Made by a program: the position numbers and the translations under genes. Source: Hexactinellida sp. DTS-2022 (taxonomy: Eukaryota > Porifera > Hexactinellida). From it: a stretch of 64,000 bases of DNA. This document shows positions 23,102-35,162 of this stretch, piece by piece. Location of the stretch: positions 7,750,001 through 7,814,000 of the forward strand of contig JAPNXP010000002.1 in the NCBI GenBank assembly GCA_028753945.1. The letters are read 5' to 3'. The notes under the pieces are model-generated. The model was given only the letters and a program-made list of their open reading frames with translations, was not told the DNA's origin and ran no database searches. How positions within the stretch are numbered: the stretch's first letter is position 1; each line of letters begins with the position of its first letter.

Positions 23102-25144
23102 GGGTATCTTGTATTGATATTCGGGCGTTCACGGTGAATCTCAGAATTGCATAATTTACTACTAGGAATACTCTAGATGAGATAGAGATTGACTTCTATG
23201 ATTTTTTTTTTCTTAATTTTCAATCAAGATGGTGTTTTTTAACATAATAAGACGTCGACTTCCTTATATGGGCATTACATTTTTTCAAAAATTGTTGAAT
23301 CTTTTTGAATTTTTGAACATATTATTATGAGACTATTTCCTCTCAGTAATAATTTTTATTTTATTTATTTTTGCAGAAGAAACGATGCTAAAGGGCATTT
23401 TTTCAAAATAATCATAAAACGCAGTCGTGCACTAAACTATCGTTATAAAATGTTAGAAGAAAAATTTTTCAATTCTAGTTCAAGGGTCTGAGGATGTATC
23501 ATGTGTTACCCCAGAGAAATCTTTTGACTTTCTGATAATTATTTTTGGTTTTATAAGCATTCTAAGGCTGCGGCCCACGAATTTTTCCGAATTTCAACAT
23601 CAAAAGAGGTGATAAAATTCTGCACTGCCATATATTGTTCCCAAAATTAAAAAATTCGGAATCTACAGGTGAAAATATATAGGTTCACGTCAAAAAGTTC
23701 AGGAATATGTCAAAAATTAGGAAATTAGGGGCATAAATGAAGATGAAGGCTATGCCAGTACCCGGTGATCATATATTACTGTGGGAAATTGAACTGCAGT
23801 ATAATTCTGTTATTCTTCATTAAAATGCGTCAGCTTCTTATCTATACGTAGCATTTGGTTTCAACACTTTTACATTAATATATCATGAGTTATGACCAAT
23901 TAATGACTATGGTTTTGTCTGTTTTGTCATATTTTCACACCTCAAGGCCCTCAAATATGCAATAATGTATTATATAAAACCCCAATTTGGGAATACAAAG
24001 ATGGAAATAGCATTTGCGCACAAAATGAGACGTTACACGACACGATCCAATCACTATTCGTTAGGTTATGGACTTTTGGGCCACAGCAGGGGGCAAAAAA
24101 TCACACATTTCACACCTGTTGATATTTTAGAAACCCTTTGAGATATAATGATTATAGCCATCAGAAAATACTGTAAATACCTGACTTTCTATACGTTTAT
24201 AATACATTTTCGGACTCTAGGTGTCATACTTTTTAACATGACCATATATGGTAATTTGATGTGCCCAATTTTGATGACGAAGCAAATTTTGTAACTCTTG
24301 ATCTCTGGACAGCAGAGACTAGCTCTAAAATTCTAATCACATCATGATACTATTTCTTACTCATTGGATAAACTTTTGGGATTATATTATAAATCGAATG
24401 ATGTGTTCTGATTTCAAATGCCCAAATATGGTGGTGTCAAAGTGTCAATTTGTTAAAAAAGCTGACAAAAATCCAACTTCTGATCCAAATGAGATAGAGC
24501 TTAGCTCTAAATTGATAAAAATAGTCTAATTCAATTTCAAATGACATTATCTATTTTATGCAGTTTAGGAACTCCTTTTCTTCGCACTTTCATATTCTGG
24601 ACTCAGCCACTTCGACACAAATTAATTAAATGCTAATTATGAAGGTGTAAAAAAGACCATTTGGGCATATGGATGTAAAAAAGAGAATTTTTATTCTAGA
24701 AAGTCAAACTTTTTTTTAAAATGCTCAGGATAAGTAGGCGCATGTTTTAAAAGACCTGAGTTTAGCCATTATAATACAAAAAAATTGAATTAGTATACTT
24801 TTAATGAAAAAAAGTGGTTTTTTTTGGCCAATTTCACAAAAATGACAATAACATAGAGTAGATTAAAGAAAAAGCATATTTCGAGATCTTTTAAAACATT
24901 GAGTATTGACTCAGGTATAATTTATAATTGACATGTTTCGCGCTAAAAACTAACATAATTTTTTTTTTTAATTTCTTGGCTAGTATGGATTAGGCCTATA
25001 TTGACATTGTCTAGTTCATAACTAGGGATATATACATAGTAGAACTCTAATATTCTCAGGGATATCTTAGAATATTTAGTACTATCCAAAAACGCAATAA
25101 AAACATTAGGTCGTCGGGTGTCAAAATATCAGTACAGGATACCC
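23102..25144. mobile_element. F9: 2.04-kb TTAA element, copy 1
   Basis: It begins GGGTATCTTGTATTGATATT and ends with the inverse of GGGTATCCTGTACTGATATT. Left flank TTAA (23098-23101), right TTCA (25145-25148). It is 2043 bp with no transposase. The second copy (53158-55201, inverted) is 2044 bp and collinear. Confidence 0.9.
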
Positions 25145-25148
25145 TTCA

Positions 25149-26602
25149 GGGTACCTCGCGGTGAAAAGGAAGAAATATTTCAATTTCCAATATACAATAG
25201 ATCAAGTCCGAAAATATGTCAAGAAAACGAATCCGAATTTTTTTTTTTTTAATTTCACCTTTGAGGTCACTTTTGGGGAAAAAATTAAAAAAAATTAAAA
25301 AAATTAAAAAAATTAAAATTTTTTTTTTTGCGACAATTGTTGTTGATTTTGATCATTCTGATAGTTTTGGAAAAATGAATAAAAAATTAAAATATTAATA
25401 AAATACACTTTTTCATTAATAATTGTACAAGAAAAGTAAATTTTTTTGAAACGGACATACATTGTAAAAAAGGCGTATAAGTACCAAAACTGATGTCTCT
25501 CCGGAATAGAATTTCAAATTTAACTGTAGACTGCCTACTGATACACGTTGTGCCAGGAGGAAAACAGGTCGATCAAATAATTCAAATATCAAGAAAATTG
25601 GAATTTAGACATGGTTTTGTACTCTGTATCGATTTCATTCAAAAAATCAAAATTTTCAGAAATTGTTATGATGACGTAGCAGAAAAGTGAACTGCTCCAC
25701 TTGCCCGCCACTTGCTTTTCTAAATTATAAATGTTCTAATTTCACCGTAGAAATACCCGAAAGAAGATATTAGACTAAATAATATCTATTTTAGTATATT
25801 TGGTTTGACTAATACAGAGTTGTGATAGATATAACTCAAATATATTTAACTTTTCGCAATCCATGGTTCTTCAAAAACAAATTTGCCGATTTTTTAAAAA
25901 AGATGTAACTTTCGTTTAGTGAATCGGATTTGTTCAATTTTTGAGATCTGATGACTAATAAGATTGTCGTCATTATCCAAGTTTAAAAACAAAGGATTAC
26001 TTACATGTTAACGGCGTTATATCAATTTAAAGAGAAAGTATGTGACATCACTTTTTGTCGAAATCCTTTAGTAAATTTTTTCAAAAATTCTAGAATGTTG
26101 ATATATTATTGTGCTCTTGTTGGATTTCAAATTATTAGATTCTAAATATTAAATTCAAAGAACTACAGGGTTTGCTATTTTCCTGAAAATCACTCCGGCA
26201 GTCTACGGTTAATTAAGTTTTATTGAGCAATAATTTTTTTAGTGCAAAATATATGGAATTTTCGATTATTTTTCCACTAAAATTACTAAAAATAAAATTT
26301 ATTAAATTTTAATTCTAAAACAAAAATTCTAAACCGGACAGACATCGCTAAATAGAGTAAGGAACATTTCATAATTGAGGTTACTATTCAAAATCATAAT
26401 TCTAGATAGTGAATTGTCGATAATTGGCTAGTATGGATCAGTTTCGATTAGTATAGTATAGAAATTTGAATTCGCTATAACCGAGGATATATGAATTCGC
26501 AACTTCTAATATTATGGATATTTACTAGATAGGCATAGAGCAAATTAATGGCTATTTCAACTTTCTCAAATTCGAATGTTGAAAATTCAATAAGTGTCCC
26601 CC
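25149..26602. mobile_element. F3 TTAA element, copy with F4 inside
   Basis: It matches 12750-13488 from GGGTACCTCGCGGTGAA to AAGTGTCCCCC before TTAA (26603-26606). The first ~16 bases are missing at the junction with F9. The extra length is an F4 insertion (25524-26208). Confidence 0.82.
25524..26208. mobile_element. F4 TTAA element, 685 bp
   Basis: The ends are CTGTAGACTGCC and GGCAGTCTACGG, with TTAA at 25520-25523 and 26209-26212. It is inserted in F3: the words either side (ATAGAATTTCAAA, then GTTTTATTG) lie next to each other in the F3 fragment at about 56840-56870. Confidence 0.88.
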
Positions 26603-26606
26603 TTAA

Positions 26607-26722
26607 CCAGTAAGTTATTTGAATCAGTTAAACAATTTTGAATTATTTTAATCTATATTTTCCACTGGTTACTCTCACATGCAGATAATATGGAAAATGA
26701 TCAAGACATTTCTGTACATGTT
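26607..26722. other. No recognised feature
   Basis: Short AT-rich spacer between TTAA elements. Confidence 0.4.
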
Positions 26723-26726
26723 TTAA

Positions 26727-27411
26727 CTGAAGACTGCCCAAGGCTTTTTCTGCAAAATAGGATTTACTGTAGTTCATTGTATTAAATATTTAGATATTAG
26801 TAATTCGAGATCCAAAAAGAGCACAATAATATCTAAACATGCTACAATTTTTGAAAAAAATTTCATCAAGGATTTGACAAAAAGTGATGCCACATACCTT
26901 TTCTTAAAATCAACATAACAGACCTAGCATATCAATAAACCTTTGTTTCTCAACATGAACAAACACGACTATAGTGCTACATATCAAATCTTCAAAGTTT
27001 GAACAATTCTGCCTCAGGATAAAAAAGTTACGTTAATATTCAAAAAAATGACAAATCTGTCTTAGATGAACCATGGATTAGCAGAAATTGAATTTATTTG
27101 AGTATTATCTATCTCAACTCTATAATAGACTAACAAAATATCGTAAAAGTTATTATTAGTATAATATCTTCGTATGGCTATTTCCACAGTGAAATTTTTA
27201 TTAATCCTATGTACAAAAGCTAGTGGAATGCAAGTAGAGCATTTCACTATTCTGCTACGTCATCATCGCAAATTTTAGAAAATTTCTTTTTTTTGATTGA
27301 AATCGATAGAATATACAAAATAATTCCTAAATCCTTATTTACACGAAATTTGAATGCTTTTATAGACCTCATTTCCAAATGTCACGTTTTGAGAATCTGG
27401 GCAGTGTACGG
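26727..27411. mobile_element. F4 TTAA element, second 685-bp copy
   Basis: The ends are CTGAAGACTGCCC and GGGCAGTGTACGG, with TTAA at 26723-26726 and 27412-27415. It has exactly the length of the 25524 copy but is inverted relative to it and clearly diverged. Confidence 0.85.
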
Positions 27412-27415
27412 TTAA

Positions 27416-27940
27416 TCGAGCCAGTTGGCTGCGAACTGGCAGAACACCTGACTGTAGAGAAGATTGAAAACCTCGACACCTCAAGTTCTAACTTAAGCTA
27501 TTCTCAGGATTCCTATATGAGATAGATTAATCAAGGAAATATCAAATCAAATCTCGAATTGAATTTCCCCGAAATGCCAATTCCTTCATCAACCGATATA
27601 CCAACCTGTTCCCTGGCGACTAACCTAAACCGATAACTACTCCCTAATAGATAAAGTTCCCTTTTCCCACGATAGCACTCCAGTTACGATCCTTAACCCT
27701 CGTCTGGCTAGGAATGTAAAATTGAAACTGAAAGTTAATTGAATTTCAATTGAAAGTGAAAGTGAAAGTGGGGTTTTTCTATTTATACCTTTTACCCCAA
27801 GCCAACTGAGGGTTAAGTTCCATTTGCAACCCATCATAGTCCAAATTCAAGATTTTTACAACCAGATGTATTCTCTTATACTTCACAATTATCTGGAGAG
27901 ACATATCTCCTAGATGGTGATAGACCTTAATGTGCAGTTT
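27416..27940. other. Possible 5' region of the integrase-type relic
   Basis: No coding similarity is seen. There is a short GAAAGTGAAAGTGAAAGTG run at about 27750-27770 and a TATTTATACC word at about 27780. Confidence 0.3.
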
Positions 27941-28545
27941 GTTTGCAGAGGTGCAGTGAAGCACACCACTGTCCTGTATGTCAGCGAGCTGTCCACACAT
28001 TGTGTGGTATTCAAGTAGCCGGCTTCGAATGTTATGGTGCATCAGTGTGGTGCAAGAATTGTTATCTGGGTGAGAGAGAAGATGCTATACACCACAGTAG
28101 AGCCACTGCTAAACGAGGACAAGAGAGGCAAATTAATAGGATGGAAAAACAGTCAGTTAAAAAAGCAAGAGGAACCGACATTGGAGATAACATAATCATA
28201 CCAATCCCTGTTGTCGATAAGAGATCCCTATTTGATCCTCCCAACCTAGCTGGTGTTATTATTAATTAATCAACGGAAGGCTACTACAGATTGGTACACT
28301 AGCAGGGACGCTTGACATAAGTTATTTATCCACAGAAATTGAATTGTCCCACTCAAAATCTTTGCTACCTAAGATGTTCTTGAAACCACTGTGACACTCC
28401 GGCAAGCCATTTTAGCTTCTGTCGGAAAGCACAAATTATATTGTAGTTGCACCAGTGGATGTGGGTCTAACCGTTGCAGACGTCGACGTGCTAAGAACAC
28501 TTGCAACTCTAAGTGTCATCGGAGGTTATCTTGCCATAACAAATA
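27940..28545 (+). pseudogene. C-terminal remnant of an integrase-type transposable-element protein (KRBA2/Ginger-like)
   Basis: A plus-strand frame encodes a zinc cluster CPVCQRAVHTLCG with a later CKNC, a basic linker, and GDNIIIPIPVVDKRSLFDPPN. This combination is what I recall at the C-terminus of proteins annotated as KRAB-A domain-containing 2-like, which derive from integrase-bearing elements. After a gap a cysteine-rich tail is readable at about 28436-28540 (KLYCSCTSGCGSN, then TCNSKCHRRLSCHN). The integrase core is not present. It is clearly a broken remnant. Whether the source was a Ginger-type DNA transposon or an LTR relative cannot be told from this part. Function in life: zinc-binding tail of an integrase. 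Confidence 0.55.
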
Positions 28546-29229
28546 AGTTTTCTTAGTTTTGCAATTGCAAAATATTAAGCCACAATAAAAAGGTATAATT
28601 ACATAGATTAATATTTAATATGACCTTGTCTTGATTGAAAAGATTCCCTTTATCTCCGTGCTCAAAGTGACAAGCTTTACGCGGAAATTCTTCCTCGCAT
28701 GTTTGTTGGTAAGTGTGTGGGATACACATTCGCATATAGAAAAGTGTAATATGAGCGTTTCTTCAGATACCATTTCCAAATTAGGCAGTATGTTTTGTGA
28801 TACAATATTATATACCATATGAATTTAGACGTATATACGGTGTTTAGAACCCAAGACTAGTGCATAAGCCTAAGGGGAGTAGGAATCAGACGGTAGTGTA
28901 ATATCCATTGTCCAGTAATAGTAAGAAGTAAGATTCAGACGGTAGTAGAAATCAAACACAACAGACCTGCTATGATCATCAAGTAACAAATTATTTGAAT
29001 GAGACATGTTGGAACAATCAATAGTGAATGGTGAAAAAATAGATTGAGTATGATTTTCAGATATGGAACACTTAGTGGAGACAAAGTTGACGAAGTAGCA
29101 ACTAAGTTAGAAATACCAAGAGGACAGATAGCAAATCACTTTGAGAAACCAAGGTAGAACAATTTGAAATTTCAGAAGAGTGTACCGAGGTTGACATAGA
29201 AGAAACTATAGAGTCACTCACGTCAGATA
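28546..29229. other. No recognised gene
   Basis: Several short overlapping frames occur on both strands and none has a recognisable domain. The stretch separates the integrase-type and recombinase-type remnants. Confidence 0.4.
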
Positions 29230-29236
29230 TTTGGAC

Positions 29237-29815
29237 TTATTTATCCATAAATGGATCCATTTGCAATTTCTCGAGCTTAATAAATGTAGCAACCAATCTG
29301 AGATTTCCAAACTGTTTTCGGTAATTTTTTAACATGAGCACGGCGACTGTGTCCCAATTAAGGGAAGACACTGAAAGATGGGGTTTATGCTGGCCTGTTT
29401 GAGGGACCGCGGCACGCACAAAATCCGTTACTGTGCCCACATATATAATTTTCATATCTTTCAAACACCTTCTAATAAAGGATGTTACTAAGGAGCTCTC
29501 TACATTTTTTGCCTCCAAACGTCTGGAAGACTTGACCTTGAGAACATAGGATATATTTTCTCAATGAGTAAATTCCCAGTGTGGCAAAACGATCTGTGTA
29601 AATATTTTAAGAGCGGGTAAGGATGAAGGATAGAGAAAAATCGTTGCGCAATGGATATGCCCGGTCTTATGATTAGCCACATTGATTTTGTAATGTTTAG
29701 TATAATCAAGTGACCTGTCCATCTCCACCTCTTGGATCTTCATACCAGATTTAATATGTGCACGTTGGCTGTTAGGAATAATTATCTCGCAAATTAATAG
29801 TTTCTCATTCTGCAG
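29237..29815 (-). pseudogene. Tyrosine-recombinase-like remnant (Crypton-type?)
   Basis: On the minus strand a frame from about 29815 gives KLLICEIIIPNSQRAHIKSG, EMDRSLDYTKHYKINVANHK, HCATIFLYPSSLPALKIFTQ and VLPHWEFT, then a stop and a frame change near 29550. Next come EAKNVESSLVTSFIRRC, a stretch with VRAAVPQTGQHK and AVLMLKNYRKQFGN, and a stop at 29237. The HK in the middle, a later R..A..QTGQHK and a terminal YRKQFGN resemble the K, R-H and Y boxes of Crypton-type tyrosine recombinases. I inferred this from pattern and could not confirm it. The N-terminal half was not found. Moderate to low confidence. Confidence 0.4.
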
Positions 29816-29847
29816 TACGAGTCATCTTTGAGAAGAACATTGGGGAA

Positions 29848-31585
29848 TAGGGATCGACAGGGAATCCCGGTTAATTGCCGGTTTTGCCGGGATTTGGTTA
29901 TTTTGGTGGGGTCCCGGTTATTGCCGGGAACGCCTGAATTTACCGGGATCTAGACGGGAATTATTAAAACCTTTATGTAGTGGAACTTCTAAATATTAAT
30001 ATTCTACTAATTAATTTATGGTTAAACGTATTCATAGGCGTAGAGTTATTAATTATTTACAAAAAGCTGACGGGGCGTGATTCTGTGTTTGAAAATAATT
30101 TTTCGTTCATATACAATGGCAAAAAAAATTTGAATAGCGGCGTGGTCGTAATTCCAAAATCAATTAATACTAATGTTAATAAGTGGTGAACGAGAATGTA
30201 AAAAGTAGTAGCAATATCGGGATGATTTTATTCTGAGGTGGTCGTTAAGGTTAAATTACCCCACGGGAATGAAATCTCTTGTATTAATCTGTAATTGTTA
30301 GAAATAGATCAAGGTACGATACAAAGCAATAAACAAAAAAGAAAATGTCTCAATATATTATACTTTTTATTTTTTGTCGGTTTCAATATTTGGCTAATAC
30401 AAATCTCCCATAGGGCGATTTCAAAAAGTAGTGGTCGATATTATAGTGTAATTTGGCAATGCGGCCATCAATGTTTGTTATCAGAATCAATATTGAAAGA
30501 TTATAAGCGTACGGAGTTGGTAGTCGGTTTACATTTTTGAATTATGACTCTGAAATTATTTTTCAAACATTTTATCAAATATCTCATAAAAAACATGACC
30601 TTTTTACTGATTTCTTTAGTTCAAAAGGTCGCAACTTTTTTTATTTAGGTCAAATCAAAATTCTAAACCAGTCACCTACAGCATATAACGATGATCTATG
30701 TGATATATCGCACATAATATGTCTTTAGCTAATAATGATCTTGAGATCGACACACTTATCAGGTGGAGTCTGAAGAAATCCCCCTATGGGACTTTTGTAT
30801 TACCATAAAACTGCACGCCCCATAAAATCGAATTTATTCAAAATAATTCGATTTCGTTTTCAGTTTCGATATAGCTATAATGTCTTCTATTATATATGTG
30901 AAAATTAAACATCTTACTTCAAAACGAAATTTATGTGTTTTTTTACATGAATCTGCCGTAATTTAACCTTAAGCGGTATTCCCCAATTGGTATACTTGTA
31001 CAGTAAATTATTGATGAAATATCGGGAAAGTATAGCTATTCTTGATTGAAATAGTCATGATTTCATACTCTCTATATATTTATATATTTTCTGGAATCCT
31101 TTACAGAAGGCTGACGGGGCGCGCCTAAGAACGTATTTATTATACACTATAGACATTAAAATTAAATTATTTCAGAATTCTGGACACCCCACTTTTCCGA
31201 ATCCCGACCATTCTTTAGGACGAAACCCTACCTAAGGCTACCTTTATCCTCAGAAATACAGTCCACTCATAACATCAATAGTTTACGTGCTGAACCAAAA
31301 CATTTGATTGATAATTATAAACGAGACAATACATTGCAATGTAGATACATACTTACATATCTATAAATGATATACATCCTATTTAGTCATACTATTTAGT
31401 ACCTTCATATAGTTCCAAATAATAGTTGAACTTCATAATGTGACATTTAGATTCTCATACTACTATACTAGTACATAATTGTGTATTACGTACGTTTATG
31501 TACTATTCCCGGCAAAATCCCGGCAAAAATCTGACAATCCCGGCATAATCCCGTCCGGCATGAAATCTTATCCCGGTCGACCCCT
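29848..31585. mobile_element. hAT element with CCCGGCAAAA-rich ends
   Basis: The ends TAGGGATCGACAGGG and its inverse (CCCGGTCGACCCCTA) are flanked by a perfect 8-bp TSD, TTGGGGAA (29840-29847; 31586-31593). Both subterminal regions carry repeated CCCGGCAAAA/TTGCCGGG words. An F1 TTAA element (30249-30968) sits inside. No transposase remains. The open frame at 29980-30189 is not recognisable. Confidence 0.93.
30249..30968. mobile_element. F1 TTAA element, best copy
   Basis: GGTTAAATTACCCC and GTAATTTAACC are flanked by TTAA (30245-30248; 30969-30972). It is 720 bp and younger than the hAT element around it. Confidence 0.9.
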
Positions 31586-31774
31586 ATTGGGGAACTCATT
31601 AATTAACGAATAAATTAATATGTTCGTTTTGAACTTTCGATTTTTCCACATCTGCACTACTTGGACTGTATGGTCAAAGTTTTCTCTATTTACCGACATT
31701 ACTGAACGCATCCGCATATTTCTCTAACGAACCAAAGATTTTCAATTCCATTTAGCATCGATTCAAACGCTTAA

Positions 31775-33359
31775 GGCCCCTCTTTGGTTAATTTGGTAAT
31801 TGAGATTAGACTGATTCCGTATAGTACACAGTAAAGTATTGGTACATTGAAAATTTCAAGTGAATCTGAGCTCTACTTTTGCTGTTAATACCAGTTTAGT
31901 GCTCAGGAATGTGTGTATCATCATGAAAATGTCAATTTTCAATTGAAAATATATTTACATTTGGTTCAACTATTGCAAATTTGGTCTAAATAGTTTGAAA
32001 CCAAGTCTAAACTGATGAAGACATATGTAATTCGGGAGGATTTTTCAAACTAACCACTAACATACAAACTTTGTGAGTTATAGCCCTTTGAAGTCACATT
32101 TTGAATGCCAATTTTTGCATTATTCGATGTTTTATGTAAATATGCGGTCCAAGTCGAACTTCAAAGATATAGAATTCTGAATTTTTTTATGCTAGAGGTT
32201 AGTTTGAAAAATCCCCCCGAATTACATATGTCCTCGTTAGTTTAGACTTGGTTTCAAACAATTTGGACCAAATTTGCAATAGTTGAACCAAAAATAAATG
32301 GAATTTTAAATTTACTTTTCACACTATTATGAGGGTATTCCGGTCAATATATAGGACAGCAATCTTTAGGAAAATGGTTTCAATTGTGATTCTAATGGGT
32401 TTGCAATATTATATGGATGTGATGGGAAATTTAGTGCTAAGCTCTAGAGTTTATAGTTTTGAAGAAATAAATATGCTAAATCATCAAAAATGGGCACATT
32501 TTATGCCCATATATGGTCCTTTGGAAGATTTTTGCGATTAGGGTCATAAAATGTATTATGGACGAATAGGAAACCGGGTATTGCGAGCATTTTGCACTCA
32601 AATATTTCATTATTGGTCGACGGGTTTCTGAGATTCAATGTAGAGATGTGAAAGGACCACCCAATGAGTTGAAAGGTCAGAAAGTTTAAAATGCTAAAGC
32701 GTTCACAGTTTTCATCCAAATTGTTTGAAACCAAGTGTAAACGATTGAATATATATTTAATATGGGAATGACCCTTGATCTAAACTTTACAATACAAACT
32801 TTCAAAGTTAATGCCCTTTGAAGTCAGACTAGGGACCTTGACAGTCCAAATCTGACTTCAAATGGCTATAACTCGGAACTTAATTTTTGGAATGTTGAAA
32901 ATTTAAGTTTACAAACTAAGTAGATATGCAAATATACTTTTGTATGAATAACAACTATATTGAAAACAAATTGTGGCAGTGCCAGCCTACTAAACTTTCA
33001 TTCCATTTGAAAAAGTCACCCTCCATGATGTCCTTCACATTCCTGGATCTTATAATGGTCGCTACAGCAAAACTATTAGTCAGATTCACCTGAAATTTTC
33101 AATGTGGATTTACTTTCTGGTGTACTATCCAAAAACTATCGAATCTCAATTTATCTGACCAGCATTGTGTGGCAGTAATTTATATTACTCTCAATTTGGC
33201 CATATAACAGACATTCCCAAATTTCAAATTGCTCTAGTGAGTTCAATTGTCCTCAGAATTAAGCCAAATTTTCCTATATTATCCTCCCGGGTATTATAAC
33301 TAATAAAAACGAAATAAACTCAATTATTTAAATAATTCAGAATTAACCCGAGAGGGGCC
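31775..33359. mobile_element. F5 TTAA element, copy A
   Basis: Starts GGCCCCTCTTTGGTTAATTT and ends AACCCGAGAGGGGCC, with TTAA at 31771-31774 and 33360-33363. The two subterminal regions are themselves diverged inverted repeats for several hundred bases. It is 1585 bp, non-coding. Copy A' lies inverted at 34271-39236. Confidence 0.92.
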
Positions 33360-33363
33360 TTAA

Positions 33364-34076
33364 GGATCGACCCACACCTCAATCAACAATGTTATATTAC
33401 TTAATTCCTAATTATATCAGTGAAAGCCTACTCTATACTGCTTACAAATCCACCGTCTAAATTGATTTCGAATAATATTCGCTCGAGTGATTGAGTATAG
33501 TTCCATATTACGTAATATTAAATTCATATATCTGACTGAAAATATATGAGGCACTCTCACAAAGTAACCACACTAGTTCAAGTGTTGATTAAGCTTTATT
33601 TATCCAATACATATACTAGTGTAATACCTTCACCTTTAATATTCAGCAATTTCATGCTTACGAGAAGATTTGTAGTCAGTAAAGTAAAACCAAGGCAATG
33701 ATTAATGATTATTTTGCATTTTTTTGATTCAAATTCTTATAACACTTCTATTGAAGTATTTGAAGCCTTGTTTTTAGGTGAAGGTTGAGTAACAATACTA
33801 TCTAAATAATTCATTTTTCTCAGATCATCAAAAACTCATTAGAATTTTTCTGGAGACGTGTACATGTTGGAGAGTCTTTGCGACGCGAAATAATTTCTTA
33901 AATTTGTACATTTGTATTACGATTCTTTATTTCCAGTTCCATATCTCCTAAAGTATTTAATATTTCTGGATTAAATTTCCAGGGAATATACACAACATAT
34001 AGACCTCTCGAAATAAGCAATAATATACACTTAATCAGTTTCCCGGAAACGCCCTGTTTGAGGTGTGGGTCGAGCC
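33364..34076. mobile_element. F6 small derivative (713 bp)
   Basis: The ends are GGATCGACCCACACCTC and GAGGTGTGGGTCGAGCC, with TTAA at 33360-33363 and 34077-34080. Its left ~430 bp are the inverse of 47400-47831, and its right end is the inverse of 39340-39450, so it is a deletion derivative of the 8.5-kb F6 element. Confidence 0.9.
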
Positions 34077-34095
34077 TTAAAATCTGGGGAGGAAT

Positions 34096-34145
34096 GGAGA
34101 TCGATATATAAATGGATCATAAATCCATTTATATATCAATCTCCA
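34096..34145. repeat. Near-perfect 50-bp hairpin
   Basis: TGGAGATCGATATATAAATG faces CATTTATATATCAATCTCCA around a 10-bp centre. It lies in the unassigned spacer between F6 and F5 elements. Confidence 0.75.
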
Positions 34146-35162
34146 GTCTGATTGCATTCTGCAACCTTTTCATTCCCATTTCATTTTTATAGTATTTCTC
34201 TTAGAATGGGATGGGAATCAAATTTCGTTGTAGCAATAGCAATGAAATTTCATTTTATCAATTAATTTAAGGCCCCTCTCGGGTTAATTTTGAATTATTT
34301 AAATAATTGAGTTTATTTCGTTTTTATTAGTTATAATACCCGGGAGGATAATATAGGAAAATTTTGCTTAATTCTGAGGAGAATGGAACTCAAATGAGCA
34401 ATTTGAAATTGGGGAATGTCTGTTATATGGCTAAATTGAGAGTAAAATAAATTACGGCCACACAATGCTTGTCAGATAAATTGAGATTCGATTGTTTTTG
34501 GATAGTACACCAGAAAGTAAAGCCACATTGAAAATTTCTATGAATCTGACTAATAGTTTTGCTGTAGCGACCATTATAAGATCCAGGAATGTGAAGGACA
34601 TCATGGAGGGTGACTTTTTCAAATGGAATGAAAGTTTAGTAGGCTGGCACTGCCACAATTTGTTTTCAATATAGTTGTTATTCATACAAAAGTATATTTG
34701 CATATCTACTTAGGTTGTAAACCTAAATTTTCAACATTCCAAAAATTAAGTTCCGAGTTATAGTCATTTGAAGTCAGATTTGGACTGTCAAGGTCCCTAG
34801 TCTGACTTCAAAGGGCATTAACTTTGAAAGTTTGTATTGTAAAGTTTAGATCAAGGGTCATTCCCATATTAAATATATATTCAATCGTTTACACTTGGTT
34901 TCAAACAATTTGGATGAAAACTGTGAACGCACAGACTACGTTACTATAGACTATTCACTGATTGATTTTTCCATTACCATGGATTACTTCAAGTCTATTT
35001 TGTAAACCACCCACAATATTTGAATATAAGTTTACTACCATTCAGTCTAGATCAATCTCTTTTCTACACATTCTTTGTGCCTTTCTATTTACCACACCAC
35101 TTACTCTTTTATGCTTCTACTCTTTATTTATCTTTTCTTTCATTTTTATATATACTAGAATC

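Noticed and set aside
34962-35162. N-terminal extension of the P transposase
   Set aside because: It has no ATG (opens at TTG), is rich in hydrophobic residues by chance of AT composition, and the THAP finger begins naturally at MPNRC.
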